Source: Methylobacterium tardum (GTDB taxonomy: Bacteria > Pseudomonadota > Alphaproteobacteria > Rhizobiales > Beijerinckiaceae). Taken from it: a DNA stretch of 64,000 nt. Positions within the stretch are counted from its first letter, which is position 1. Every line of letters begins with the position of its first letter. The notes under the pieces were generated by a model, which was not told the origin of the DNA, did no database searches, and saw only the letters and a list, made by a program, of their open reading frames with translations. The DNA lies in assembly GCF_023546765.1 (NCBI RefSeq), contig NZ_CP097484.1:2140001-2204000 (forward strand). The letters are read 5' to 3'. Shown here piece by piece: positions 10,856-19,925 of this stretch. A program made the position numbers and the translations under genes.

Positions 10856-11044
10856 ATGCCCGTCCGAAGGTCCGTCACGATCTCGCTCAGCCCCGAGCTC
10901 CTGGCCGTCGTGGAGCGGCTGCTCGCCTCGGGCCGATACGGCAACATGGGCGAGGTCATGCGCGCGGCGCTGCGCCTTCTCGAAGAGCGCGCGGTCGCCT
11001 TCCAGGCCTGTCGCGAAGGGGCGCTGACGCCCGGCGAGGCCTGA
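10856..11044 (+). CDS. ParD-like antitoxin without a toxin partner
   Basis: 62 residues. MPVRRSVTISLSPELLAVVE, then GRYGNMGEVMRAALRLLEER, matches the ribbon-helix-helix N-terminus of ParD/CC2985 antitoxins, which bind DNA as dimers and neutralise ParE RNA-cleavage-fold gyrase poisons. Family members are commonly around 80-90 residues, so the toxin-binding tail may be short here. No parE follows; the next frame is the hybrid kinase 4 bases downstream. It may be a solitary regulator or a remnant. Confidence 0.7.
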   Translation: MPVRRSVTISLSPELLAVVERLLASGRYGNMGEVMRAALRLLEERAVAFQACREGALTPGEA

Positions 11045-11048
11045 TCCA

Positions 11049-14000
11049 GTGAGCGACAAACTGGCTTTCCTCGCCGGCGGCGGCGAGGCCGCCCGCCAGA
11101 TTGCGCGCGCAACTGGTCGGACCATCCCCTCGGCCGGCCCGAGACTTGGCCGACGGAGCTCCGCACCGCGCTCAGCCTGGTGCTGAACTCGCCGGAATCG
11201 ATGATCCTCGCCTGGGGGCCCGAGCTCCACTTCTTCTTCAACGACGCCTACGCGCCCCTGCTCGGGCCACGGCTCGCCTGGGCCATGGGCGAGCGCTTCG
11301 ACGTGGTCTGGGCCGACGCCTGGGAACAGGCCAAGCCCATCATCGGCGACGCCTTCGCGGGGCGCAGCCGACGGTTCGATAACCTGCCCTGGAAGCTCGG
11401 CACCGACCGCGGCCCAGCCGAGACTTGGTTCTCGTTCTCCTACTCGCGCGTGCTCGACGGCGAGGGCCGCGTCACCGGTCTCTTCGTCTTCACCAACGAG
11501 ACCACCGCGCGCGTGCTGGCGGACCGCGCGCTGCGCGAGAGCGAGGAGCACTACCGACAGACGGTCGAGCTCAACCCGCAGGTGCCCTGGACCTGCGACC
11601 CGCACGGCAACATCACCTCCTACTCGCACCGTTGGCTCGAACTCACGGGCCGGCACCCGGCGAGCCGGACGGGACGGGCTGGACCAAGGCGCTGCACCCG
11701 GACGACCTGGAGCCGACGGCGGCGGTGTTCGCGGCCCGCCTGGGGTCGGGCGAGCCCGTGGACGTCGACTACCGCATCCGCATCGCCGCCACCGGCGAGT
11801 ACCGCTGGCAGCGGGCCCGCGCCTACCCGCGCCGGGATGAGGCCGGCACGGTCATCCGCTGGTACGGCGTCGCCGAGGACGTGCACGACCGCAGGCTCGC
11901 CGAGGCGGCCCTGCGCGAGAGCGAGGAGGAGTTGCGCCTCGTCGCCGAGAGCGCCCGGGACCACGTCATCCTCACCACCGACACGGACGGCGTCATCACG
12001 CGCTGGTCGGCCGGCGCGCAGGCGGTGCTGGGCTGGTCGCCCGGGGAGGCGGTCGGGCAGCCAGCCGCCATCACGTTCACCCCCGAGGACCGCGAGCGGG
12101 GTGCCGACCTCCGGGAGATAGCCACGGCGGCCCGAGAGGGCTGCGCCATCGACGAGCGCTGGCACGTCACCAAAGATGGCCGGCGCGTCTTCCTGAACGG
12201 CTCGGTTCACCCGCTGCCGCCTGACGCCCAGAACCGCCCGCGCGGCTTCCTGAAGGTCGCCCGCGACGAGACCGGCCGCATCACGGCAGAGGAGGCACGG
12301 CGCGCGAGCGAGGCCCAACTGCGGCTCGTCGCCGACGCGCTGCCCCTGCTGGTGTCCTTCGTCGACCGCAGCCTGACTTACCGGTTCGCGAACGCCGCCT
12401 ACCGCGACTGGTTCGACCGCACGCCGGCGGAGGTGGTCGGTCGAAAGGTCCCCGACCTTGTCGACGAGGCCGGCTTCCAGGCGCGCCTGCCGTACATGGA
12501 GCGGGCGCTCGCCGGCACGCCGGTCCGCCTCGACCTGCCCTGGCCTTGGCCGGACGGAAGGCGCCGCATCGCCGATATCCGCTACGAGCCGCGGCGGGAC
12601 GCCCGCGGCGAGGTCGACGGCTTCTACGTGTTCGTGCAGGACGTCACCACCCAGCGTGACGCAGAGGCCGGGCTCGCCGCCGAGCGCGACCGGCTGTGGG
12701 ACCTCAGCGAGGACCTGCTCGTCAATGCCGACTACGAGGGCCGTCTCCTGCGGGTGAGCCCATCCTGGACGGCCCTACTCGGCCATGACGAGGAAACCCT
12801 GCTGACGCGGCCCTACGCCGAGATCGTCCACCCCGACGACTTCCCGGTCGTGATGGAGGCGCTGCTCGACATGCGGGCCACGGGCAAGCCGGTTCGGTTC
12901 GAGGACCGGGTCAAGGCGGCCGACGGGACTTGGCGCTGGATCGCCTGGAAGCTCGCGCCCGAGCCCGGCGGCGAGCGGCTGACAGGCATCGGACGCGATG
13001 TCACCGCCGAGAGGGAGGCCGCCGAGGAGAAGGCGCGGCTCGAAGAGCAGCTGCGGCAGGCGCAGAAGATGGAGGCCGTCGGGCAACTGACAGGCGGCCT
13101 CGCGCATGACTTCAACAACCTGCTTGCCGGCATCTCGGGCTCGCTGGAGCTGATGCAGACCCGGATGGCCCAGGGTCGGCTGACCGATCTCGACCGTTAC
13201 ATGACCGCGGCCCAGGGCGCCTCGAAGCGGGCCGCCGCGCTAACGCACCGTCTGCTCGCCTTCTCCCGCCGTCAGACCCTCGATCCCAAGCCCACCAACG
13301 TGAACGCCCTCGTCCGCGGCATGGAGGAGCTCATCCGGCGGACGGTCGGCCCTGAGATCGAGGTCGAGGTGGTCGGCGCCGCCGGGCTGTGGCCGGCCCT
13401 GGTCGATCCGCACCAGCTTGAGAATGCGCTCCTGAACCTGTGCATCAACGCCCGCGACGCCATGCCGAGGGGCGGTCGCATCACGGTCGAGACCGCCAAC
13501 AAGTGGCTCGACGCGTACGCGGCCCGGAAGCACGACATCCCGCCGGGACAGTACCTGTCGCTCTGCGTGACCGACATCGGCACCGGCATGACCGCGGACG
13601 TCATCGCCAAGGCGTTCGACCCGTTCTTCACGACCAAGCCCATCGGCCAAGGCACGGGGCTCGGGCTGAGCATGATCTACGGCTTCGCCAAGCAGTCGGG
13701 CGGGCAGGTGCGGATCTACTCCGAGGTCGGCGAGGGCACGACCGTCTGCATCTATCTGCCCCGCTACCATGGCACGGTCGAGGAGATCGACCCGCTGGCC
13801 GCCCTCAGTGAGGTCCAGCGTGCCGAGCAGGGCGAGACGGTGCTGGTGGTCGGCGATGAGCCGACCGTGCGCATGCTGGTCACCGAGGTCCTGGAGGAGC
13901 TCGGCTACGCCGCCATCGAGGCGGCCGACAGCGCCTCGGGACTGAAGGTTCTGCAATCGGACGTGCGCATCGACCTGCTGATCACCGACGTGGGGTTGCC

Positions 14001-14199
14001 CGGCGGCATGAACGGGCGGCAGATGGCCGATGCCGGCCGCGAGCGTCGGCCCGACCTGAAGGTGCTGTTCATCACGGGCTACGCCGAGAATGCTGTCGTG
14101 GGCAACGGCCACCTGGAGCCCGGCATGGCGGTGCTGACCAAGCCTTTCGTGGTCGAGACCCTCGGCGTGCGCATTCGCGAGATGATCGCGCATGGCTGA
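11049..14199 (+). pseudogene. Multi-PAS hybrid histidine kinase with two frame breaks
   Basis: The GTG at 11049 starts MSDKLAFLAGGGEAARQIAR-like sequence. Family continuity (WSDHPLGRPETWPTELRTAL) then resumes in another frame from about 11114. A second one-base loss near 11654 moves the frame again (LELTGR to APGEPDGTGWTKALHPDD). From there the frame is clean to 14199: three to four PAS modules, HisKA ([14 protein letters not shown], His codon at 13105), HATPase ([18 protein letters not shown]) and a receiver with Asp in LLITDVGLPGG. The receiver's acidic pair reads VVGDEPT rather than DD. Either a decaying gene or two sequence errors; the long intact remainder argues for recent damage or error. 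Confidence 0.75.
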
Positions 14200-16369
14200 T
14201 GCCGCGCAGCCGGCGAGCGACGCTGGAAGCTCCATCGCCCTTGATGCCGTCCCGTCGCGGTCGATGCGGGCCGCCGCCCGGGCGCGACGGATCGCGCGAG
14301 CGTGCGGCGCCATCAGCACGGCCCTGTCGCTGACGGTGTTGGCGGGTTGGTGGTTCGACGTGCCGGCGATGCGGCGGCTCGTTCCAGGCCAGACGCCTAT
14401 GGTCGTCCTGACGGCGCTCGCCAGCTTCACTTTGGGTACAGCGCTGCTCCTCGCCGCCCGGCGCGAGGGCGCGACGGCCAGCCGTCGCGCCGGTCGGAGC
14501 CTAGCCGGCGTGGCCGCGGCCATCGCGCTGGGCGGTGGCCTGCAATACGCCCTGCCGGGCAGCTTCCGCCTCGGCGACTGGGCTCAGCGGCTGGTGTTCG
14601 CGCCGCTGGCGCCCGGCAGCGGCATGGCCCTGGCGACCGCCGTGGGCCTTGTCGGCGCCGCTTCGGGCCTCATCCTACAGGATGCTCGAAGCCGTCGCCT
14701 CCGCCGCCTCGGCACGGCCGCGGCCCTGCTCGCCTTCGTCGTCGCGGCGGTGGGCAGCCTCGGCTACGCCTACGGCCTCGGCGCCTTCCACCAGGGCGGC
14801 CCCTTCTCCCGCATGGCCCTGGTCACCGCACTGACGCTCGGTACCCTGTCATTCGGAGTGCTCCTCAGCCGCCCCAACCGGCCATGGGTGACAACCGCAC
14901 TGGGGGGCGGCGAGGCAGGGGTCCTGACCCGGCACATGCTGCCGGCGGCCGTGGTCGCGCCTCTGGTGCTGGGCCTGCTGCAACTCCACGCCGTCCGCGC
15001 AGGCCTGCTGGAGGCCGAGACCGGGACGGCCCTCCTCGTCATCGTCCTGGCGCTCTGGCTCGCCGCCCTGACCACCCGGCTGGCCCGGAATGTCGAGCGC
15101 CGCGCGGTGGCCGACCGGCAGCTCCGCGACACCCTTCAGGGCATGAACGAGACCCTGGAGCAACGGGTCGAGGAGAGGACCCGCGAACTCGCGGAGGCGC
15201 AGGACGCGCTCGTTCAGGCCCAGAAGATGGAGGCCATCGGCCAGCTCACCGGCGGCGTCGCGCACGACTTCAACAACCTGCTGACCATCATCCGCTCGTC
15301 CATCGACTTCCTGCGCCGCCCGAACCTGCCGGCAGAACGCCGCACCCGCTACATGGACGCGGTGTCCGACACCGTGGAGCGTGCCGCCAAGCTGACGGCG
15401 CAACTCCTCGCCTTCGCCCGGCGCCAAGCGCTCAAGCCGGAGGTGTTCGACGCCGGCGAGCGCTTGGCCGGCGTGGCGGCCATGCTCGATACTCTCACGG
15501 GGGCGCGTATCCGCATCGTGACGGAGAGGCCCGAGGGGCCCTGCTTCGTGCGAGCCGACGCCAGCCAATTCGAGACCGCGCTGGTGAACCTCGCGGTGAA
15601 TGCGCGCGACGCCATGGCGGGCGAGGGTACGCTCACCATCACGTTGAGCTGCAACCGCCAGAAGCCGGCCATCCGCGGCCACGCCGCCTCCGCGAACCAT
15701 TTCGTGGTGGTTGCGGTCACGGACACGGGTTCGGGCATCGCCCCGGACCAACTCGGGCGGATCTTCGAGCCGTTCTTCACCACCAAGGAGATTGGCAAGG
15801 GCACCGGGTTGGGTCTCAGTCAAGTCATCGGCTTCGCCAAGCAGTCGGGCGGCGACGTCGACGTGGCGAGCGTCCTCGGACGCGGTACCAGCTTCACGCT
15901 CTACCTGCCCCAGGCGGACGCGCACGATGGCGCGGCGAGGGACGCGGCGGAGCCGGAGGGCGCGCCGGTCGAGGATGCCAACCAGTGCATCCTGGTGGTG
16001 GAGGACAACGTCGAGATCGGCCGCTTCTGCATGCAGATCCTGCATGACCTCGGCTACGGCACCGTGCTGACCCAGACCGCAGAGGCGGCGCTCGCCGAGA
16101 TCGAGGCGGTGCCCTTCCGCTTCGACGCGGTCTTCTCGGACGTGGTGATGCCGGGCATGGGCGGCATCGAGCTCGCAAAGAGGCTGCGGGAGCTTCACCC
16201 CGAGATGCCGGTGATCCTCACATCGGGCTACAGCCACGTGCTGGCGCAGGACGAAGCCCACGGGTTCGAGCTCGTGCGCAAGCCCTACTCCGCCGAGCAG
16301 ATCGGCAAGGTTCTGCGGGCTGCCATCAAGCGCATGCCGAAGGTTCGTGCGGCCCCCTCGGAGGCGTAG
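14192..16369 (+). CDS. Membrane-anchored hybrid histidine kinase with receiver
   Basis: 725 residues. The N-terminal 300 residues hold about seven or eight hydrophobic segments (for example [20 protein letters not shown] and [20 protein letters not shown]), an integral-membrane sensor unlike its soluble neighbours. A coiled-coil ([20 protein letters not shown]) leads to HisKA with His358 in [14 protein letters not shown]. The HATPase has [10 protein letters not shown] and [18 protein letters not shown]. The C-terminal receiver has Asp650 in [13 protein letters not shown] and Lys in LVRKPYS. The kinase and receiver halves are strongly similar to those at 5197-8433, so they are paralogues. It overlaps the preceding gene by 8 bases. 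Confidence 0.88.
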   Translation: MADAAQPASDAGSSIALDAVPSRSMRAAARARRIARACGAISTALSLTVLAGWWFDVPAMRRLVPGQTPMVVLTALASFTLGTALLLAARREGATASRRAGRSLAGVAAAIALGGGLQYALPGSFRLGDWAQRLVFAPLAPGSGMALATAVGLVGAASGLILQDARSRRLRRLGTAAALLAFVVAAVGSLGYAYGLGAFHQGGPFSRMALVTALTLGTLSFGVLLSRPNRPWVTTALGGGEAGVLTRHMLPAAVVAPLVLGLLQLHAVRAGLLEAETGTALLVIVLALWLAALTTRLARNVERRAVADRQLRDTLQGMNETLEQRVEERTRELAEAQDALVQAQKMEAIGQLTGGVAHDFNNLLTIIRSSIDFLRRPNLPAERRTRYMDAVSDTVERAAKLTAQLLAFARRQALKPEVFDAGERLAGVAAMLDTLTGARIRIVTERPEGPCFVRADASQFETALVNLAVNARDAMAGEGTLTITLSCNRQKPAIRGHAASANHFVVVAVTDTGSGIAPDQLGRIFEPFFTTKEIGKGTGLGLSQVIGFAKQSGGDVDVASVLGRGTSFTLYLPQADAHDGAARDAAEPEGAPVEDANQCILVVEDNVEIGRFCMQILHDLGYGTVLTQTAEAALAEIEAVPFRFDAVFSDVVMPGMGGIELAKRLRELHPEMPVILTSGYSHVLAQDEAHGFELVRKPYSAEQIGKVLRAAIKRMPKVRAAPSEA

Positions 16370-16399
16370 ATCCCGGACGCCGGCCCTTGGGCGCCGCCG

Positions 16400-17407
16400 T
16401 CAGCCACGTGGTGGCCGGATGCCAAGGGCTCGGATGATGCCGTAGGTCGCCGCCGCCGAGACCAGGGACAAGCCGCCGACGTACAGGAAGCCGTGCGGGT
16501 CGTCGGCGAAGGGCAGACCCTTCACGTTCATGCCGAACAGCCCGGTGAGGAAGGTCGGCGGCAGGAAGAGCGCCGAAAGGATGGAGAGCACGTAGAGCTG
16601 GCGGTTGCTTTCCTCGGCCACGCGGGCGCCGACCTCCTCCTGCAGCAGCCGCGCGCGCTCGGCGAGCGCGGTCACGTCCCGGTCCAGGGCATCGAGCCGC
16701 TGGGCGAGGCGCGCCGCTACGGCGACGGCGGGTCCGTGCAGGTCGTGCGCGGCGTCGTCCTCCTCCAACCGGTGGAACACGGCGGCGAGGCCGAGAAGCT
16801 GTCGGTGCAGGCGCACGGCACTCCGGCGGATCGGGCCGAGGCGACGGCGGTCGTCGCGCACGCGCCCATCGAGCACGCGATCCTCGATCCCGTCGACCTC
16901 GTCCGAGAGCCGCTGGCCCGTCGCGGCCATCGAGGCGACCACGTGGCCGACCATCGTCTCCAAGAGGAGAACGGGCGAGGGAATCGATTGGCCCTTCTCG
17001 ACGGTGGCGCGGGTGGCGTCCGGGCTCTCGGTCGGCCCCCTGCGTCCGCTCACCAGCGCGCGGGGTCCCATCACGAAGTGCAGGCGACCCGAGGCGTCCG
17101 GCTTGGCTCCGGGCCGGGCCAGGTCGGCAACCACACCACCGACGTGGCCGTTTGCGACCGTGACGCGCTGGTGCTCGTCCGGACGGAAGACGGCCTCGGC
17201 TAGGAGACGCGGCCCGACATGCCCGGCGTCGATCAGCGGCCCGAGCTCGGCCACCTTCAGGTCGAAGTGCAGCCAGAGGAAGCCGCCACCGAAGGCGCCC
17301 AGGTCGGGGAGCGCCTCGTCAGCCGCGAGGAGTCGGCCGCAGCCCCGCTCGCCGAAGGACATGGCCCAGAGTAGCCCAGGCGGCGAGGCACCTTGGATGA
17401 CGGCCAT
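16400..17407 (-). CDS. CorA/ZntB-family divalent cation transporter
   Basis: 335 residues with the family plan: a soluble N-terminal alpha/beta domain, a long helical stretch (about 170-265) and two C-terminal membrane helices. The signature GMN at 292-294 (TGLFGMNVKGLPF) follows the first helix (VLSILSALFLPPTFL). GMNVKGLPF resembles ZntB rather than classical CorA (GMNFEHMP type), suggesting Zn2+ or other divalent cation transport. Start: ATG 17407, or the internal ATG giving MSFGERG; neither has a strong ribosome-binding site. It converges with the kinase at 14192-16369. Confidence 0.85.
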   Translation of the reverse strand: MAVIQGASPPGLLWAMSFGERGCGRLLAADEALPDLGAFGGGFLWLHFDLKVAELGPLIDAGHVGPRLLAEAVFRPDEHQRVTVANGHVGGVVADLARPGAKPDASGRLHFVMGPRALVSGRRGPTESPDATRATVEKGQSIPSPVLLLETMVGHVVASMAATGQRLSDEVDGIEDRVLDGRVRDDRRRLGPIRRSAVRLHRQLLGLAAVFHRLEEDDAAHDLHGPAVAVAARLAQRLDALDRDVTALAERARLLQEEVGARVAEESNRQLYVLSILSALFLPPTFLTGLFGMNVKGLPFADDPHGFLYVGGLSLVSAAATYGIIRALGIRPPRG

Positions 17408-17701
17408 CGCGGGTCGGACCGGTCCGCTCAGTCTATCGCGAACGCCACAAGCGCGACGGTGCTGGCGATGGCGAGTTTCCGGCGATGAGCGGGGCGAGAA
17501 GGGTCATCGTGAGCGTCCGCGACTGGGCCTCCCTCAACGGCCAGCGGCCACGGTTCGTTGCGGGAGCGGACGCGTCGGCTGTGGACGCGGAGGCGCTTGG
17601 CGCATGCCATCCTGCGGCGGTGGCCGGAGGAACACCCCCTAGCCTGCGAGGGTTGTCGCCCCCGGACCCGCCACCTTCGCCGGGTCGCGTATGGAGGCGT
17701 G

Positions 17702-18601
17702 ATGGCGGCCGATCCGAAGCCACTCAAGCTGTGGGACCGCGACAAGGGCAAGGCGGTCGAGGAGTTCATGCCCGACCACCAAACGACCTACGAGACGAGG
17801 CCGCTGCGCGCCCCGGGGCAGCGGCTGCGCGCGACACCTCTCTTCGACAAGCTTTACGCGCTCTACCAGGACGCGCCCTGGACGAGACGGAGCATCGAGC
17901 CGTTCGTGCGCGAGTACCACATCGACATGAGCGAATTCGAGGAGCGCCGGTACCGCTCCTACGCCGACTGGTTCGTGCGCGAGTTCAAGCCCGGCAAGCG
18001 CCGCTTCCCCGAGGATCCGGGCACGATGGGCGCGCCCGCCGAGGCGCGCTACTTCGGCTGGGAGCGCTTCGGCCCCGAGCAGCGATTCCCGGTGAAGGGG
18101 CAGTCGCTCGCGGCCGCGGACATCCTCGGCAATGCCGAGCGCGCCAAGCCCTTCCTCGGCGGCCCCGTCCTGCTGATGCGGCTCTCGCCGGTCGACTACC
18201 ACCACGTTCACTACCCGGACGACGGGCGGACGCTGGACCACGAACGATTGGGGCGCAGCATCTGGACGGTGTCGTGGACGGCCGTGCAGAACAAGCCGGA
18301 CATCTACATCCGCAACGAGCGCCAAGTGAACATCCTGCAAACCGAGCATTTCGGCCGTCTCGGCTTCGCCGAGTTCGGCGCGCTCACCGTCGGACGCATC
18401 GTGCAGCGTCACCCGCTCGACCGGCCGTTCCGGCGCGGGGAGCAGAAGTCGGTGTTCAAGTTCGGCGGCTCTGCCGTGGCCATCTTCGGCGAGCCCGGCG
18501 CGTGGCGGCCAGCAGGTGACATCCTGGAGCACACGCCGCAGGGCATGGAAACCATCGTGCGCCTGGGCGAACCCGTCGCTGCTCGCCGCAAAAGTGCGTA
18601 G
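17702..18601 (+). CDS. Phosphatidylserine decarboxylase proenzyme-like protein
   Basis: 299 residues. Family members decarboxylate phosphatidylserine to phosphatidylethanolamine using a pyruvoyl group made by self-cleavage. RLSPVDYHHVHYPDDGR carries the conserved Asp/His region, and VFKFGGSAVAIFGEPGAW corresponds to the cleavage motif, with Ser257 as the predicted pyruvoyl precursor. The motif reads GGSA where the common form is LGST. The long N-terminus before the core matches the eukaryote-like/secondary PSD type rather than short bacterial Psd. GGAGG just upstream supports ATG 17702. The longer upstream frame is arginine-rich and rejected. Confidence 0.85.
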   Translation: MAADPKPLKLWDRDKGKAVEEFMPDHQTTYETRPLRAPGQRLRATPLFDKLYALYQDAPWTRRSIEPFVREYHIDMSEFEERRYRSYADWFVREFKPGKRRFPEDPGTMGAPAEARYFGWERFGPEQRFPVKGQSLAAADILGNAERAKPFLGGPVLLMRLSPVDYHHVHYPDDGRTLDHERLGRSIWTVSWTAVQNKPDIYIRNERQVNILQTEHFGRLGFAEFGALTVGRIVQRHPLDRPFRRGEQKSVFKFGGSAVAIFGEPGAWRPAGDILEHTPQGMETIVRLGEPVAARRKSA

Positions 18602-18682
18602 TACGCGCGCCGGGTCCGCCTTCGGAACCCGACGTGGCGGTGGTCGATTGCTGCATCCCGGCTCAATTGGACCTCGCTGCGT

Positions 18683-19612
18683 ATGTCCTTATCGAAGAAG
18701 GTGAAGGTCGGCCTCGACGAGACCCGCATCCTGATCCTCGGCTCGCAGATCCTGCTGGGCTTCCAGTTCCAAGGCGCCTTCCGCCCAACCTTCGAGCGCC
18801 TGCCATTCCATGACCGCGTGATCTGGGTCGCAGCGCTTGCCCTCATCACCCTGACCATCGCGCTCCTCATCACGCCCTCGGTCCAGCACCGCGTGGTCGA
18901 GGGCGGACGGGACACCAAGCGCCTGCTCGGCGTGATCGGGCGCTACGCCGGCCTCGCACTCGGGCCCTTCGCGCTGGCGCTCGGGGCCGACCTGTACCTC
19001 GCCGTCAATCCGGTCCTGGGGCTCGGCCCCGGCGCCGTCGTCGGCCTCTTCTTCTGCGGCCTCGCCCTCCTGTTCTGGTACGGGTTGGAGGGGCTGATGA
19101 CACGAACCGCCGGACAACGGGAGCGCACCATGACCGACCGCGAACCCGAGCACGAGCACACCCCGCTGGAAACCAAGATCGAGCAGATGCTGACTGAGGC
19201 CCGGGTAGTCCTGCCCGGCGCCCAAGCGCTCCTCGGCTTCCAGCTGGTGATCACCTTCTCGGAGGCGTTCGAGAAGCTGACCTTCGCGGCGAAGGTCGTG
19301 CACCTTGTCGCGCTGGCCCTGCTGGCCCTGACGGTGGTCTGGCTGATGGCGCCGGCGGCCTTCCACCGCATCGTCTACGCGGGCGAGGACACACCCGAGT
19401 TCCACGCGCTCGGCACCCGATTCCTCCTTGCCGCAAGCGTGACACTCGCGCTCGGCATCTCGGTCGATCTCGGCGTCGTCGTTGCGAAGGTCGTCGCATC
19501 GAACGTGGCCGGGCTGATTGCGGCTCTCGCCTCCCTCGCGCTGCTGGGCGGGCTCTGGCACGTGCACCCGCTCATATTGCGGGCGCGCAAGGACACAGCG
19601 CCCACATCCTGA
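18683..19612 (+). CDS. Integral membrane protein with two tandem DUF6328-like domains
   Basis: 309 residues made of two similar halves (about 1-145 and 155-305). Each half opens with a conserved pattern, DETRILILGSQILLGFQFQG in the first and LTEARVVLPGAQALLGFQLV in the second. Each then has four hydrophobic helices with an HR-V motif after the second (QHRVVEGG, FHRIVYAG). The two are joined by a charged linker (DREPEHEHTPLETK). This is an internal duplication of the DUF6328 four-helix unit, giving about eight membrane spans. Function unknown. Confidence 0.75.
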   Translation: MSLSKKVKVGLDETRILILGSQILLGFQFQGAFRPTFERLPFHDRVIWVAALALITLTIALLITPSVQHRVVEGGRDTKRLLGVIGRYAGLALGPFALALGADLYLAVNPVLGLGPGAVVGLFFCGLALLFWYGLEGLMTRTAGQRERTMTDREPEHEHTPLETKIEQMLTEARVVLPGAQALLGFQLVITFSEAFEKLTFAAKVVHLVALALLALTVVWLMAPAAFHRIVYAGEDTPEFHALGTRFLLAASVTLALGISVDLGVVVAKVVASNVAGLIAALASLALLGGLWHVHPLILRARKDTAPTS

Positions 19613-19793
19613 GGCGCACCTCCAGGCGGCCTGCGCATCCCGGATCCACCGGCATTTCTGCGACAGGGGCCACCGGCGCCGCGGGCTCGACCGCCGCCTT
19701 CAGGCCGACGAGCACCAGGCGGCGCTTGCCGTCCTTCTCGATGCGCACGAGCGCGGCGTAGCGCAGGAAGCCGAGCGACGAGCGGCCCTTCAT
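19572..19793 (-). CDS. Hypothetical protein, possibly 5'-truncated
   Basis: 73 residues from ATG 19793 (MKGRSSLGFLRYAALVRIEK...). The coding-like sequence continues in frame upstream of the ATG (GADVRLIDAASW) as far as a TGA near 19926, without a further clear start. The true N-terminus may therefore be lost or frame-shifted. It overlaps the membrane protein end at 19572-19612 on the opposite strand. No family recognised. Confidence 0.35.
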   Translation of the reverse strand: MKGRSSLGFLRYAALVRIEKDGKRRLVLVGLKAAVEPAAPVAPVAEMPVDPGCAGRLEVRLRMWALCPCAPAI

Positions 19794-19925
19794 CCAGGAG
19801 GCCGCATCAATCAGGCGGACGTCGGCCCCGTCGCCTCGGCACCCGAGGAGAAGCCGGGTGCGCTTGGTTCGCCCGGCGCAGCTGAGCGGGCGCGGGTCTG
19901 CGGGGTCGGTGGCGGATCTTGCCGC

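Noticed and set aside
10361..11656. 431-residue minus-strand ORF
   Set aside because: Its upstream two thirds mirror the plus-strand ParD and kinase coding sequence; only the part from 10801 down is kept as a weak candidate.
10856..14199. A complete ParDE toxin-antitoxin pair
   Set aside because: The downstream frame is a PAS kinase; no RelE/ParE-like toxin on either strand nearby.
14849..16261. 470-residue minus-strand ORF
   Set aside because: Shadow of the membrane hybrid kinase at 14192-16369.
17428..17701. Small minus-strand membrane peptide upstream of the PSD gene
   Set aside because: A hydrophobic stretch (AIASTVALVAFAID) exists, but the start and the helix are in different frames; too weak to call.
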